From Parascedosporium putredinis (Eukaryota > Ascomycota > Sordariomycetes > Microascales > Microascaceae): a DNA stretch of 64,000 bases. The position numbers were made by a program, and so were the translations under genes. Under the pieces are notes generated by a model. The model made no database searches. It worked only from the letters and a program-made list of their open reading frames with translations, and was not told where the DNA came from. This document shows, in pieces, positions 1 through 9,654 of the stretch. Every line of letters begins with the position of its first letter. Position 1 is the stretch's first letter. The stretch is taken from the NCBI GenBank assembly GCA_949357655.1, contig CASHTG010000001.1, forward strand, positions 1,798,001 to 1,862,000, in the 5' to 3' direction.

Positions 1-409
1 CTATGAGCCAAGTTCACATTTTGGGCAAAGCTGCATCTATGAGGGGGTGTCTGTAAGGGTAAGAACGATTACGAAACATGGCGTATCTGTTAATTTTCAT
101 TGAGAAACTGTCTCTCCCTTTCTAGCTCTTAATCTTCTGCTTGGAATTTGCGGGCTTCTTCACCCAGGTGGTACGAAAACTAGCGGAAGTAAAGCCTTTA
201 ATGTTACGAGGAGATTATGGATAAAAGAGGCAGAGGCGTATTTGTTTCTTCTTTTGCTTCCCCTTGCCGAATTCCCATTGTCTGAAACACCACCTGCCTG
301 GTAAAGATAACAATAAAAAATACGAGAACAATACGAGAGGTAGAGGATACATGAATCGAAGCAAGACCCTCTTCCTTGACCCCGACCCTGCCTTGCCTTT
401 GCCGGGTGT
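1..409. other. 3' flank of arp5, no supported gene
   Basis: This stretch lies downstream of the arp5 stop codon. No frame carries a protein I recognise. A short lysine-rich minus-strand frame ends in a stop near position 125 and could be the last exon of a neighbour outside the window, but nothing else supports it. Confidence 0.4.
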
Positions 410-2923
410 TTATTGTACAAATGCATTTCCCAAGTTGTGTTCCTGTTGCGAGGGGTGGTTAGTTAAAAGAATGTGACGAAGACGGGGGGGAGTGAATGCG
501 TGAGATGTGAGATGTGTGTGTGGTGGGGTTATATCTACCTTGAAATACTCGGAGCCTTTCTCTTCGTACTCCTGCCTCGACACTGCGGCCGCCTTCCAGG
601 AAGAAGAGCCGGCCCACTGCGCGGCACCCCGCCAGGCGTCGAGGACCGCGTCCTTGGCGGGCCTGATGGTGAGCGGCGCGCCGGCGGGGAGCAGGGCCAT
701 GAGCTCGGCGCGGAGGCGGGCGTCAAAGTTGTTAAACAGGGTGTTGCCACCGGTGAGGAAGATGTCGCGGAGGAAGTCGTCGCGGTTGGGAATACCGGCG
801 AGGCGCTGGTTGAGGATGTCGCCGGCGATTTCGACGAGGCCGGCCTGGTCCACGCCGGCGATGGAGGGCTGGAAGATGACTTCGGGGACGCGGATGCGCT
901 CGACGTTGAGGTGGATCTGGTTGAGCTCGGCTTGCGAGCCCGAGTCAAGGGCCGCGGCCCGCGGGACCAGGCGTGGAGGAGGGACTTGCTCCAGTCCGAC
1001 TGCGCGCCCCACGTGTCGTCGTAGGCAAAGTTGTCGTCGTACATGAGGAGGTCCTGCTCCAGGGTGGTGAGCTTGCCGACGAGATCTTCCTCCTCCTCGT
1101 CCGAGGCGTTATCGGCGATGTCGCGGTACACGCCCCAGTCGTCGTCGTCGGCACCAAACGTGTCGTCGTCGCCGCCTCGCCGCCTCTTCTTGGTCGGGTT
1201 GTCGGAGGCAAGATTGGCCAAGCTCTTCATGCGGATCTGGGAGGCGAGGGACTTGCGGTTGCCGAGATCCTGCTTCATGCGCTCCTTTTCCTTCATCTTT
1301 TGTAGCGTGACGGCGCGGGCCTCGTGGCGCTCGCCTAGCCAGCCTTCGAGGTCCTTCTCTCGTCGCTCTTCATCCAGCCTCTTTTCTTCCACTATCCTAG
1401 CCTTTTCCGCCTCCTTTTCCGCCTTGGCCCGCTGGCGAGCATCGTAGTTGGCCTTGGCTAGCCTCTGTTGCTTTTTGGCCTTGATTCCAAGGTCGTCGAG
1501 CTCCTCATCCGGCACATCTACGAGATCGAAGACGGGTACCTCGGCCTCCTCTTCGTCCCCGCCAACGTCCTTCATGCGACCCTTTCGAACAGCCTTGTCC
1601 AACTCCTTGATGATTCGCTCCAACGCGGCTTCGTCTTTGAGGTCGTTGTCATCCAAGATGCGTTTGGTCTCCTTTTATTGAGGTCCGGGAGCTTCTCCTG
1701 GACCTTTTGTATTTCTCGAGCTGCTTCTCCTTTTGCATGAGTTTCTCCAGCCGCATCTTAGCGGCCTGCTCCTGCAGTCTTCGGCCGTTCTCCCTCTTTT
1801 TCTCGGCGATACGGTCAAGTTCCTCTTGGCTCTTCTGCACAATGATCTCCTCGGTGAAGGGGTACTGAATCACAATATCACGATCTTCTAGACCCGTCCA
1901 ATCGAGATAGGTCTTGAGTTCTTGGTTATAGTCCGTCGATATATAGCCATAGTCGCGGAGCATATGTTCGGCTTGAGAGTGGTTGAGTTTTCCGGCAAAG
2001 GAGGGGTATTTTAACCGAATGAGCTTCAACAGATACTCTGACGCGTGCCAACCGCCCCAGTTGAGCCTTGTCGCTTGCGCCAGCATGGCCTTTGAGTTGT
2101 AGACAGGAATGACATGGGTCGATGTGTATGAAGAAGAAACTACAAGCCCGGTCTTGCCGCCGTTGTAGTTGTAGGAGAAGAGAGAGTCGATTCCGTAGGT
2201 GAGAGAGGGTGCGCCGTAGCACTCGAAGATGATTTCCGTCATGGCTAGATGAGCAAACGAAACAGAAAAAAGTCAGCGCTGCTACGGGCCAAGACAGGGC
2301 AATTGGGATGGGCAGAGGGAAACAGGCGGGACAAGAAACGTACTCTTGCGGGAATATGGCAGGTTGGCGACGGCCTCAGTCATGACAATGGGCATGTCAA
2401 TTGCACCATCAACACCGTTCAAGCCAAGTTTGAGGAAAGTGTAGTCCAACACATGTTCCATGACGTCCCAGGAGCTGACAATGCCCGACCCAGCCTCGAA
2501 AGCGTATCGTAGGTGACCCTTAGCAGTGGTGTCTGCATAACAATCAGAGCCGGCAAAGGAATACGTCTTGCCGAGTTTGCGATCACGGTACTTTGCCATG
2601 ATCGGCGGTATGCTGAATCGAGGGGCAGCATCAAAGGACCAGCCGGCACGGACATTTGAGGAACCTGAGATTGGCAGTGGTGGTTAGTATGCCTGTCGCC
2701 TGGGTCCCTACAAGACAGGAGACCAACCATTGTCAATGACGATGACAGCGCCGCCGGTTGGCTGTGCTAGCGCCTTCTGACGTCCATCTTCGTGTATGGG
2801 TATGGGGTCTTCAAATCGGGCTTCGCGGACGGGGAAGATCTTCGCAGGCGGGTAGATGCGCTCAGGCGGTCGCTTGTTGTCGGGAACCACAAGGGTGGTC
2901 TCGTCAATCGCCGAGGGCGCCAT
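410..2923 (-). CDS. arp5: Actin-related protein 5 (INO80 chromatin-remodelling subunit), with three assembly frameshifts
   Basis: Arp5 is a nuclear actin-fold protein that, with Ies6, forms a module of the INO80 nucleosome remodeller. The start ATG at 2923 gives MAPSAIDETT. Exons are 2923-2728, 2664-2344, 2244-539 and 442-410; all three introns are GT-AG. The first junction restores the actin phosphate-binding loop (VIVIDNGSSNVRAGW). Later come GIDSLFSYNYN, then the long charged insertion typical of Arp5 (E/K/R-rich, about residues 270-560), then NQIHLNVERIRVPEVIFQPS and LTGGNTLFNNF. The last exon adds EHNLGNAFVQ and a stop. Single-base losses occur at about 946, 1673-1676 and 1705-1708, in A runs of the coding strand. 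With these repaired the protein is 752 residues, the usual Arp5 size. Family identification is secure; the breaks look like sequence errors. Confidence 0.95.
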
Positions 2924-3898
2924 GGCGATGTAATTTCGGGGGCGAGTTGGCAAGGTAGTGGCGGTTGGAGGATGCGAAAGAGAAAGAAGAAGAAAAGCTT
3001 ATCGCATCCTGCGCCTGGGTGGGAAGGGTGGACGTAGATTGATGGTTCTCGATGCTTGGTCGAATCGAAGGGTATGAGAGCTGTTGCAAGCTTCGGTATT
3101 AGCGGGGATGTCGGGAGGTTTAAGGTCGGGGGAAATTCGCAAAGTCGGGCTGAGGGACGCGATCAAAATGTTTGAAGCGTTGGCCATCAAAAAAGTCACG
3201 TTGGAAGGCTGACTCTCGGTGGTGAGGTCCGGTCCAGAAGTTGAAGGGCCTGCTCCTACTGGCTTGTGGCGTTCGCGGATTTGTCGCAGCTCTGGACCGC
3301 TTTTGGCACGGCTCCGTCGAATTTCGACAGACCCTCCAAAACGAATAGTGCAGACCGAATCATTGTTAGTGGCTTCCACTGAGACAACACCCATTCGACG
3401 CGCCCCTGTTCTCACCCATCAATCGAGATGGCATCACGAACAAGAGAGAATGGTCAAGACTGAACCCGTATATATCAATTAGGTATCAAGTTATACATGT
3501 ATAACTAAATCTTCAGCGCACTTCCTTCTTGCCTGGATCGGGAGAGGCGCACAGCGTCCTCGAGCGCTCGCTTATACATCGATTGAAGGGGATCGATTGG
3601 AAGGGATCAATATAGGAAATTCAATATGAGTGAAGAGCGTCTCTAGGTCGCCTTCATGATTGAGCGTGATCCCTTACTAGCAAACAACAGAGCAATAGAG
3701 CAAGCAAGCGTCAGGACGCGTCTTAAACCAGCCACCTCAGGAAGAGACTCATTACACATCTCATAACAATTGATCCATTACTGTGTTCATAAACCTGCTC
3801 AACTTCGTTAATATGTACATGGGTATATGTTGCTGTTGCCTCCGTTTTCCCCTCACCAGCCAAGAGGGCTGGCTGCTAGTCCAGCGCAGCAGCTTCAC
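2924..3898. other. Intergenic: arp5 upstream region and dad4 3' flank
   Basis: Nearly 1 kb between the arp5 start and the dad4 stop, both genes reading leftward. It should hold the arp5 promoter and leader and the dad4 terminator. A 138-codon open frame at 2999-3415 (-) shows no family resemblance and is taken as chance. No repeats or RNA genes were seen. Confidence 0.5.
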
Positions 3899-4430
3899 TC
3901 AACAAGGCGGCTTCAAGTTTTCCGTAGCTAGAAGTGTAGTGTTAGTCTCCAAACAAGATGCTATGGGTTATATTTCAGAGTATTTTACCTTCAAGGTGGA
4001 AGAGAACGTTAGACTGGTAGTTTTTGAACATCTGAGCCACAAGCTCGACGTTCATGTTCTGAATGTTGATTTCCTATGAGGGGCAAGAACTCGTCAGCTA
4101 GAATGCCCCAGGACCACTGACACGTAGGTTGCTGTTCATCATGATCGGGGTTTGTTCTGCTATAATTTTGATTTTCCAAATCTACTACAAGTACTAACCT
4201 GAAGGGCCTTGTTCATAACAACGACGGCTTCGTTAAGTTTCTCCTAGACATGGGTGAGCGAGAGGCGCGTCATGGACGATGATGGTGGGGTTAACCTACA
4301 ACATTGGTAATGATACGGGACAGCAGGAGATTCTGCTGGTGCTCGTGGGGGCTCTCCTAAAGTATTTATCAGTACGCAGATGCCTTCTTCATTTATGTCT
4401 GGGGAATTCTGCTAGAACTTCGCATACCAT
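3899..4430 (-). CDS. dad4: DASH (Dam1) kinetochore complex subunit Dad4, five exons
   Basis: Dad4 is a tiny subunit of the DASH/Dam1 ring that couples kinetochores to spindle microtubules. The gene is invisible to simple ORF finding because 72 codons are spread over five exons: 4430-4428 (only the ATG), 4356-4300, 4243-4199, 4073-3989 and 3927-3899. Every junction is GT-AG. The joined product begins MESPHEHQQNLLLSRI, continues EKLNEAVVVMNKALQ and EINIQNMNVELVAQMF, and ends NLKPPC. Its 72 residues equal the usual Dad4 length. It is helical with heptad-like hydrophobic spacing, as expected of DASH subunits. The total of 219 coding bases is in frame with no error. It reads divergently from ies6, with starts 367 bases apart. 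Confidence 0.93.
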
Positions 4431-4797
4431 GATGTCGCACACGATCTCTGGTGCGTGTTGAAGACTTAAGCTGGGAGGTTTGTTGACTCCGCTAATCCAA
4501 TAAATTAGATGGGTCGCTGCTTCAAGTGTCTCCAGTCGAGTATGATCAATTGATGGGTCGCAAAACAGGGCGGTCAAGCATGGCAGAATAGCTCTCCCCA
4601 GCATTCCGCCTTTGGTCAAACGTTGGTAGACACCGCCAGGAATTGGACATTTTGATCTTGATTCACTCCATCCTCACACTCAAACAACATCCCAACAACA
4701 AAGGCGTAACAACGCAACATACGACGGGAGGATTCCTTGCAATCGCAGAAGCCCGTACCTTGATACTCATCGACCCAGCGACCGATACGAAGACGCC
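4431..4797. promoter_or_regulatory. Shared upstream region of dad4 and ies6
   Basis: The start codons of dad4 (leftward) and ies6 (rightward) face away from each other across this interval, so it should hold both promoters and leaders. No TATA box or known operator stands out. It includes a CA-rich stretch near 4670-4720, just upstream of ies6. The regulatory role is inferred from position only. Confidence 0.5.
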
Positions 4798-5376
4798 ATG
4801 GCCTCCGGTCCGACAGAGGCGCAGATTGCGCATCAGAAGCTCATCGATGAGCTCGACATCCATTCCATCCACAAGACGTTTCGAAACCCTCGCTGGAGGC
4901 CGAATCAGCGTCGAAATAAAAACATCAAGACCATTCTCGGCGACGCTTCGAGGCGCGAGGCCTCCGCCCTGGCTACCCCTCAGGACAACAGCGGCCTGGC
5001 CACCCCAGCCAATGATGACGGCCTCTCCACCAGCGGCACCTCGACTCCCGCGGCGGCGGAAAACGGATCTGGCGGTTTACAACCGAATCTCGCACAAGCG
5101 TCTCGTAGCCTTTCGAAGCTCGTGCTGGAGAAGTCGCTGCGTCCCAACGGCGCCGCGAACGCCCCCAGCGCAACCTACACGAACATCGAGTCGGCACCTT
5201 CGCTAGCCTACGGCAAGAAGTACTGTGATGTTACGGGGCTCCCGGCGCCTTATCTCGACCCGAAATCGAGACTACGGTATCACAACCGAGAGGTGTTTAA
5301 CTTGGTTAGAGGGTTCTCGCACGTCGTGGCTGAGCAATATCTCGAGGCGCGCGGCGCTCACACGGTTCTCAAATAA
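4798..5376 (+). CDS. ies6: INO80 complex subunit Ies6 (YL1 C-terminal domain)
   Basis: Ies6 binds Arp5 and is needed for nucleosome contact by INO80. This is one uninterrupted exon of 192 codons with a good start context (gcc ATG gcc). Residues 14-45 are basic and conserved (KLIDELDIHSIHKTFRNPRW, then RPNQRRNKNIK). Residues 55-130 are a low-complexity Ala/Ser/Thr linker. The C-terminal 60 residues form the YL1_C domain: KKYCDVTGLPAPYLDPKSRL, then RYHNREVF. The reading frame is intact. Its partner gene arp5 lies 1.9 kb away. Ies6 is told apart from the SWR1 subunit Swc2/YL1 by its small size and its N-terminal block. Confidence 0.95.
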   Translation: MASGPTEAQIAHQKLIDELDIHSIHKTFRNPRWRPNQRRNKNIKTILGDASRREASALATPQDNSGLATPANDDGLSTSGTSTPAAAENGSGGLQPNLAQASRSLSKLVLEKSLRPNGAANAPSATYTNIESAPSLAYGKKYCDVTGLPAPYLDPKSRLRYHNREVFNLVRGFSHVVAEQYLEARGAHTVLK

Positions 5377-7075
5377 ACCTCACTACCAACAGGCTACGGC
5401 AAGTGTTTCTCAGGGCCTGGTGTGCTTGTTTGCTAGGCAAGGGTTCTTCTTTTTCTCCGGAGTTTAGGGTGTTAGAATCAGTCAACGGTGCGAGGCATTC
5501 TTTCCACGGTTTACGCCAATTGTATGGTTATGCAAGGTTTGGGATAGTATCGATAATACGAAAAAGTTAAACAAGTAGCACAATGTGCCCTTACGAGAGT
5601 TCAACGGCTTCCCGAACCTAAATAGGCCCTAAGCAAGAGCCTGAACTCGAGACATGTGCGGCCAAACAAAATCAAGCCCCAGCTATGCACCCCCACCTTT
5701 CGGTGGAGGATGGCAACTGACGCTCCGGCTTAATCGTGACAGCATACTTTGTTCTCTGCCGAGAAAAAGAAGGTCGACAAGATACCGAAGATGCATTGAA
5801 GGAGCATCCCAGTTGCTGGATGCGCAAGGGCACCCAGCCGTCGCGGCAGCTAAAAGTCTATTCATTTCCATTCCTCCCAAGTTCCGTGTTGACGAAAAGG
5901 AGTCGCTATTACGGCCGAACGTCCTTTCCTATTCGCAAGAAATCGCCTCGAGCATCGCTTCACCAACGAGGAAGCGGGCTTAAACCATAGGGTGATGGTT
6001 AGGTCAGGCGGGTCGATGAGGCAGGTCAGTTCGAGGGCCCGTCTCTGCCATCTACTCGTTATAGAGCCATAATCCTTTCTTTCTTTTGGTGAGAAGCAGG
6101 GTTGATATACCGCACCAAGGATTTCAGTGGTGTTGCTCTGAGAAGAGGGACGGCGACCGACCGGTCTTGCGCCTTTGCGCCAACAGCAGTGGAAGGGTTT
6201 GTTTGGGGAAAGTAATTTCAAAGAAATTTATTCAACGAAAAGATTAATTCGTTTGGTGGCAGTCTTTGGCTCCACCAAAACCACCAGCCCACCCTTCAAC
6301 TTCTAGCCAATCCGAGGCACAGCCAGCCCTGGACTGTGGCTGGGGAGAGCGAGCATCTGAATCGAGACCAAAGGGGGTTCGCTTCAGCATCATGATTGTA
6401 CCCGTGGGTCAGTGCTGTGTTTCTTGCTGTGGCCCTGTTCCCCTTTCCAGGAGTATTACTAGTGCGTGTGCAGGTCTCAATTTTGATACCTCTGCTGCCC
6501 CTGAGTTGGTTTTTGACACCCCTTCAATGTTCCCAATCCGGTATTGCTCGAGTTCAACGTTGACACTACGGAGCACAGCTGCAGCGGAACACGCGCCCAG
6601 ACCCAGATCAATTACAATCCCTGGTCGGGTCGGCCATCGCCAGCGGGAGAGAAGGGAACAAGGACAAGGGGACAAGAGTAGAAAAAAAAAGAAGAAAAAA
6701 AGGGAACAAATTTCCCCAGACTCAACCTTCAATCCCATCTGCCCCTGATACTCGTACATGCACTCTGATTCTCTGATCTTCCTTCTCTCCAATCCGAGTT
6801 CCACGAAACAAACGCTTTGTCCGACAATCCCTTCCCTTGCCCTTACTCTTTGTTTCGTCGCGACCACGTCAGCCACTGGAAGCTAAAGACCACCTGGCCC
6901 TGTGCTGCTTCCGCCCCGCGATTGCCCCCCAAGCTCCCTCGTGTTTGCACGGGCACGCACCCTCACTTGCTGGCGCCATTTCAAATTCTACGAGCTAATC
7001 GCCTCGATTTCGGAAGCTTTATTTTTCCTTCTCTAAATCCCTTTCAAAACTCGTTGTCGAACCCTAAACAGCAAG
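5377..7075. other. Intergenic: ies6 3' flank and got1 upstream region
   Basis: This holds about 1.7 kb with no frame of recognisable protein. It ends in a pyrimidine-biased leader before got1. A run of A interrupted by G lies near 6681-6702. No RNA gene or repeat family was seen. Confidence 0.5.
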
Positions 7076-7916
7076 ATGTCGTCCATGTGGTTATCAGATT
7101 CCCAAAGTATGTCGATATGTCTGGGGAGATAAGGGGCTAGAAGCACACGCGATGCAGCTTCAACCTCCCTGATCTCTTATCTTTCCTTTTGCGCGCGTCG
7201 CATTGCGCGTGCGAGACCTGTCGAGAGGTGCAATAGCTAACAGCACGCTTTTTTTTCCCCTTCACTCTAGAAATTGGAGTCGCATTCTGCTCCGGAGGTA
7301 TGTTCAAGGTCCTCGATGCGCCTTGACCTGGCGACTGTGGTTTCCGGCCGTTCCGCAAACAGAGCAAAGACTGACGGTCGACGTAGGAGGTTTCTTCCTC
7401 ATCGGAGGCGTGATGCTCTTCTTTGACCGGGCCATGTGAGTACCTCTTCACTTTTATGCGCTTGAAGCACCAAAGGGACTGGGAGACTAACGGCATGCGC
7501 TTTTACTATCAGGCTGGCGATGGGTAACGTACGAGAGTTTCCTCCCCCGCCGAATGAACCAACCCGATACCCCCCGCCCCTTTCGTTTTTCATAAAATCT
7601 AACTCACGCACGACCGCAGATCCTCTTCCTCATCGGCCTCACAATCATAATCGGTCCTCAAAAGACGCTCCTCTTCTTCGCGCGCAAACAAAAGCTCAAA
7701 GGCACCGCGGCCTTCTTTGGCGGCCTCGGCCTCATCCTTATGCGCTGGACCCTCATCGGCTTCTTCGTCGAGCTCTACGGAATCATGGTCCTCTTTGGCG
7801 ACTTCCTCGGCACGATTGCCGGCTTCGCGCGGAATATCCCCGTCATCGGACCCTACGTTGGCTTGGCCGTCGATCGAATCGGTCTTGGGCGGAGGAATGC
7901 AGAGCTCCCCGTTTAA
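7076..7916 (+). CDS. got1: Got1-type Golgi vesicle transport membrane protein
   Basis: Got1 is a small tetra-spanning protein of early Golgi/ER-derived vesicles that supports ER-Golgi fusion. Exons are 7076-7106, 7271-7297, 7387-7435, 7513-7528 (16 bases) and 7620-7916; all introns are GT-AG. The joined protein has 139 residues, close to the yeast length. It starts MSSMWLSDSQKIGVAFCSGG, then runs through hydrophobic segments GFFLIGGVMLFF, ILFLIGLTIIIGPQ, FFGGLGLILMRWTLIGFFV and YGIMVLFGDFLGTIAGF. The conserved IGPQKTLLFFARKQKLKGT loop is present. The last residues are basic and polar on the cytosolic side. The frame is intact. It converges with the profilin gene. Confidence 0.95.
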
Positions 7917-8852
7917 ACCCTCCCCCGGCAGTATGCCTCGGATGTCGTGGCTTTTGACGGCTTCTTCGACACCAGGGGGTAGTTCGAACCATTCACTGTT
8001 CATATCCAAGCCCCCTTGTTCGTGCCAACAAAGGCGATTCCGCTCCGCTGCGGGCCATCTCGACCCACCACTATACCTCGAATCCCTACGATCCTGTCGG
8101 AGTAGAAACGGCGTAACGCTCACGGTCCATGTTTTTATATATATTCGTTTTCTCTCGCTCTCTCTTTCCCTTTCTCGTTAACCCGGACGGCGTTCTGCGA
8201 AGAGGATGTTCAGATTAGACATGCTTTTCCTTGTACTTTACATGTACCGGTCGATGTAAGGAGTTGGCTGATGAGAAGGACGTGGAAATCGGAATGGGGC
8301 CCTGGATTAGGGCGCCTTGGAATCACGCATATACTTAATACTATACAATGCCGCACATGACGTGGTTCATGGTCAGGCAAGATGCTTTAAAACTCGAACC
8401 TATCTACCATGACCGATACGATCTGTGGAGAGGGGCTTGCGAGCTCGGCGGTGGGACCCGTCACCACGGGTTAAGATATTAATATCTACTGTGGAACACA
8501 AGTCAAGACGGTTGAGTCTATATGGGCGGATGGCCCGTGGCCTCGTGTGCACGATAGACGTTGAAAAGGTTAATTCAGCCTACATCATCGAGGGAGCCGC
8601 GACGCACCTCGCGGCTACCAGATTGAGGGTTGAAAAATAGAAGACACAGGCCAGTAAAGGGATGGGGCGGAGATATCCGCCCGCGAACCTCGCAAATTCC
8701 TCCCACGGGACGGTCGTCGACCAAGTCCCCTCTTGTTCCCCGCTCCTCGCTGTCCGGTTGACACGTTTCGGACCTTAAAAATCCCTACTCGTTCACAAGC
8801 CACCTTCCATTCTCATATTCCTCTTCCCACCGCCCCCTTCCCTGATCAATGC
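7917..8852. other. Convergent 3' region between got1 and the profilin gene
   Basis: The two stop codons face each other across about 0.9 kb, so this should contain both 3' UTRs and terminators. A CT-rich stretch lies at 8148-8176. Nothing else is supported. Confidence 0.5.
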
Positions 8853-9654
8853 TTAATAGCCGAGGCCAATGAGGTAGTCGGCAAGCCTCTCGACGACGTT
8901 TGCGGCATTTCCGGCCACATGTTGCTCGCCGTAGTGTCCGATGACGATAGCCTGCTTAGTCTTGACAACGACGGCGCCCTCCTTACCCTACAGATTAGAG
9001 GAGTCGCGGAGTTAGCAGGGGAGTTTGCCTTGACTGCAGTGTCACCCTTCCGGGTTAGCTAGGAGGCGAAAAGAGGTCCAACTTGCCTTTCGACCATACA
9101 AACTCCTGTCCTCTGCCTTGGTAACGACGTAGCGCTCAGTGCCAATGTGGAAGCCTTCGGCATAGGCAGCGTTGGTGTCTCCGCCAAGTGTCTTAGCGAG
9201 GGCCTTGCCCTCTTCGGGGAGACCTAGGTTTCAACGCAGTCAGTGATGTCCCATTCACGAACAAGGGGAGCATGGCTTAGAACTGTCGTGGGACGAGGAG
9301 TTGAAAAAGGTGCAAGAAACAACCGGGCTGCTGGGAATCGACCGTATTTACCTGGAAGCCAGCGGCGGTAGCCCAAGTGCTGGAGCCGTCACCGGAAAGG
9401 ATGGCGGCCTTGTCCAAGTGTCCGCTGCCCAGGAGACTAGAAAAAACCTCCAACGTTAATTTCTGGTTGCCAGATTGTCGCTATATTCGCAGGATTTGGG
9501 GCGGTAAAGGCGGGGTAGGGTCTGGTCTCACGAGGAATCGATATAGGCTGTCACGAATCGTCGGCTGGTTAGCTGTCGTCTTTCAAATCATTCGAGGTGG
9601 GGTTGAGTTAGCTCGGCATCGGCGCCTGCTCCGTCACTCACCTTGCCACGACAT
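8853..9654 (-). CDS. Profilin (actin monomer-binding protein), five exons, one frameshift
   Basis: Profilin binds G-actin, proline-rich formins and phosphoinositides in the cytosol. Exons are 9654-9642, 9547-9532 (16 bases), 9436-9352, 9223-9087 and 8987-8853. The intron at 9086-8988 starts with GC (GCAAGT), a GC-AG intron; the others are GT-AG. The protein starts MSWQAYIDSSLLGSGHLDKA, matching the profilin N-terminus. It continues AILSGDGSSTWATAAGFQ and ends NVVERLADYLIGLGY, the profilin C-terminal helix. The actin-binding core (GKEGAVVVKTKQAIVIGHYG) is present. One base is missing in the four-G run at 9216-9219 (VSPEEGKAL is read only after adding it). Repaired length is 128 residues. The gene is almost certainly functional. 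Confidence 0.95.

Noticed and set aside
410..2923. arp5 as a pseudogene
   Set aside because: All breaks are single bases in short homopolymers, conservation continues in the new frame, and the same pattern occurs in unrelated genes of the window.
2999..3415. 138-codon minus-strand frame upstream of arp5
   Set aside because: It lies in the arp5 promoter/leader and resembles no protein family.
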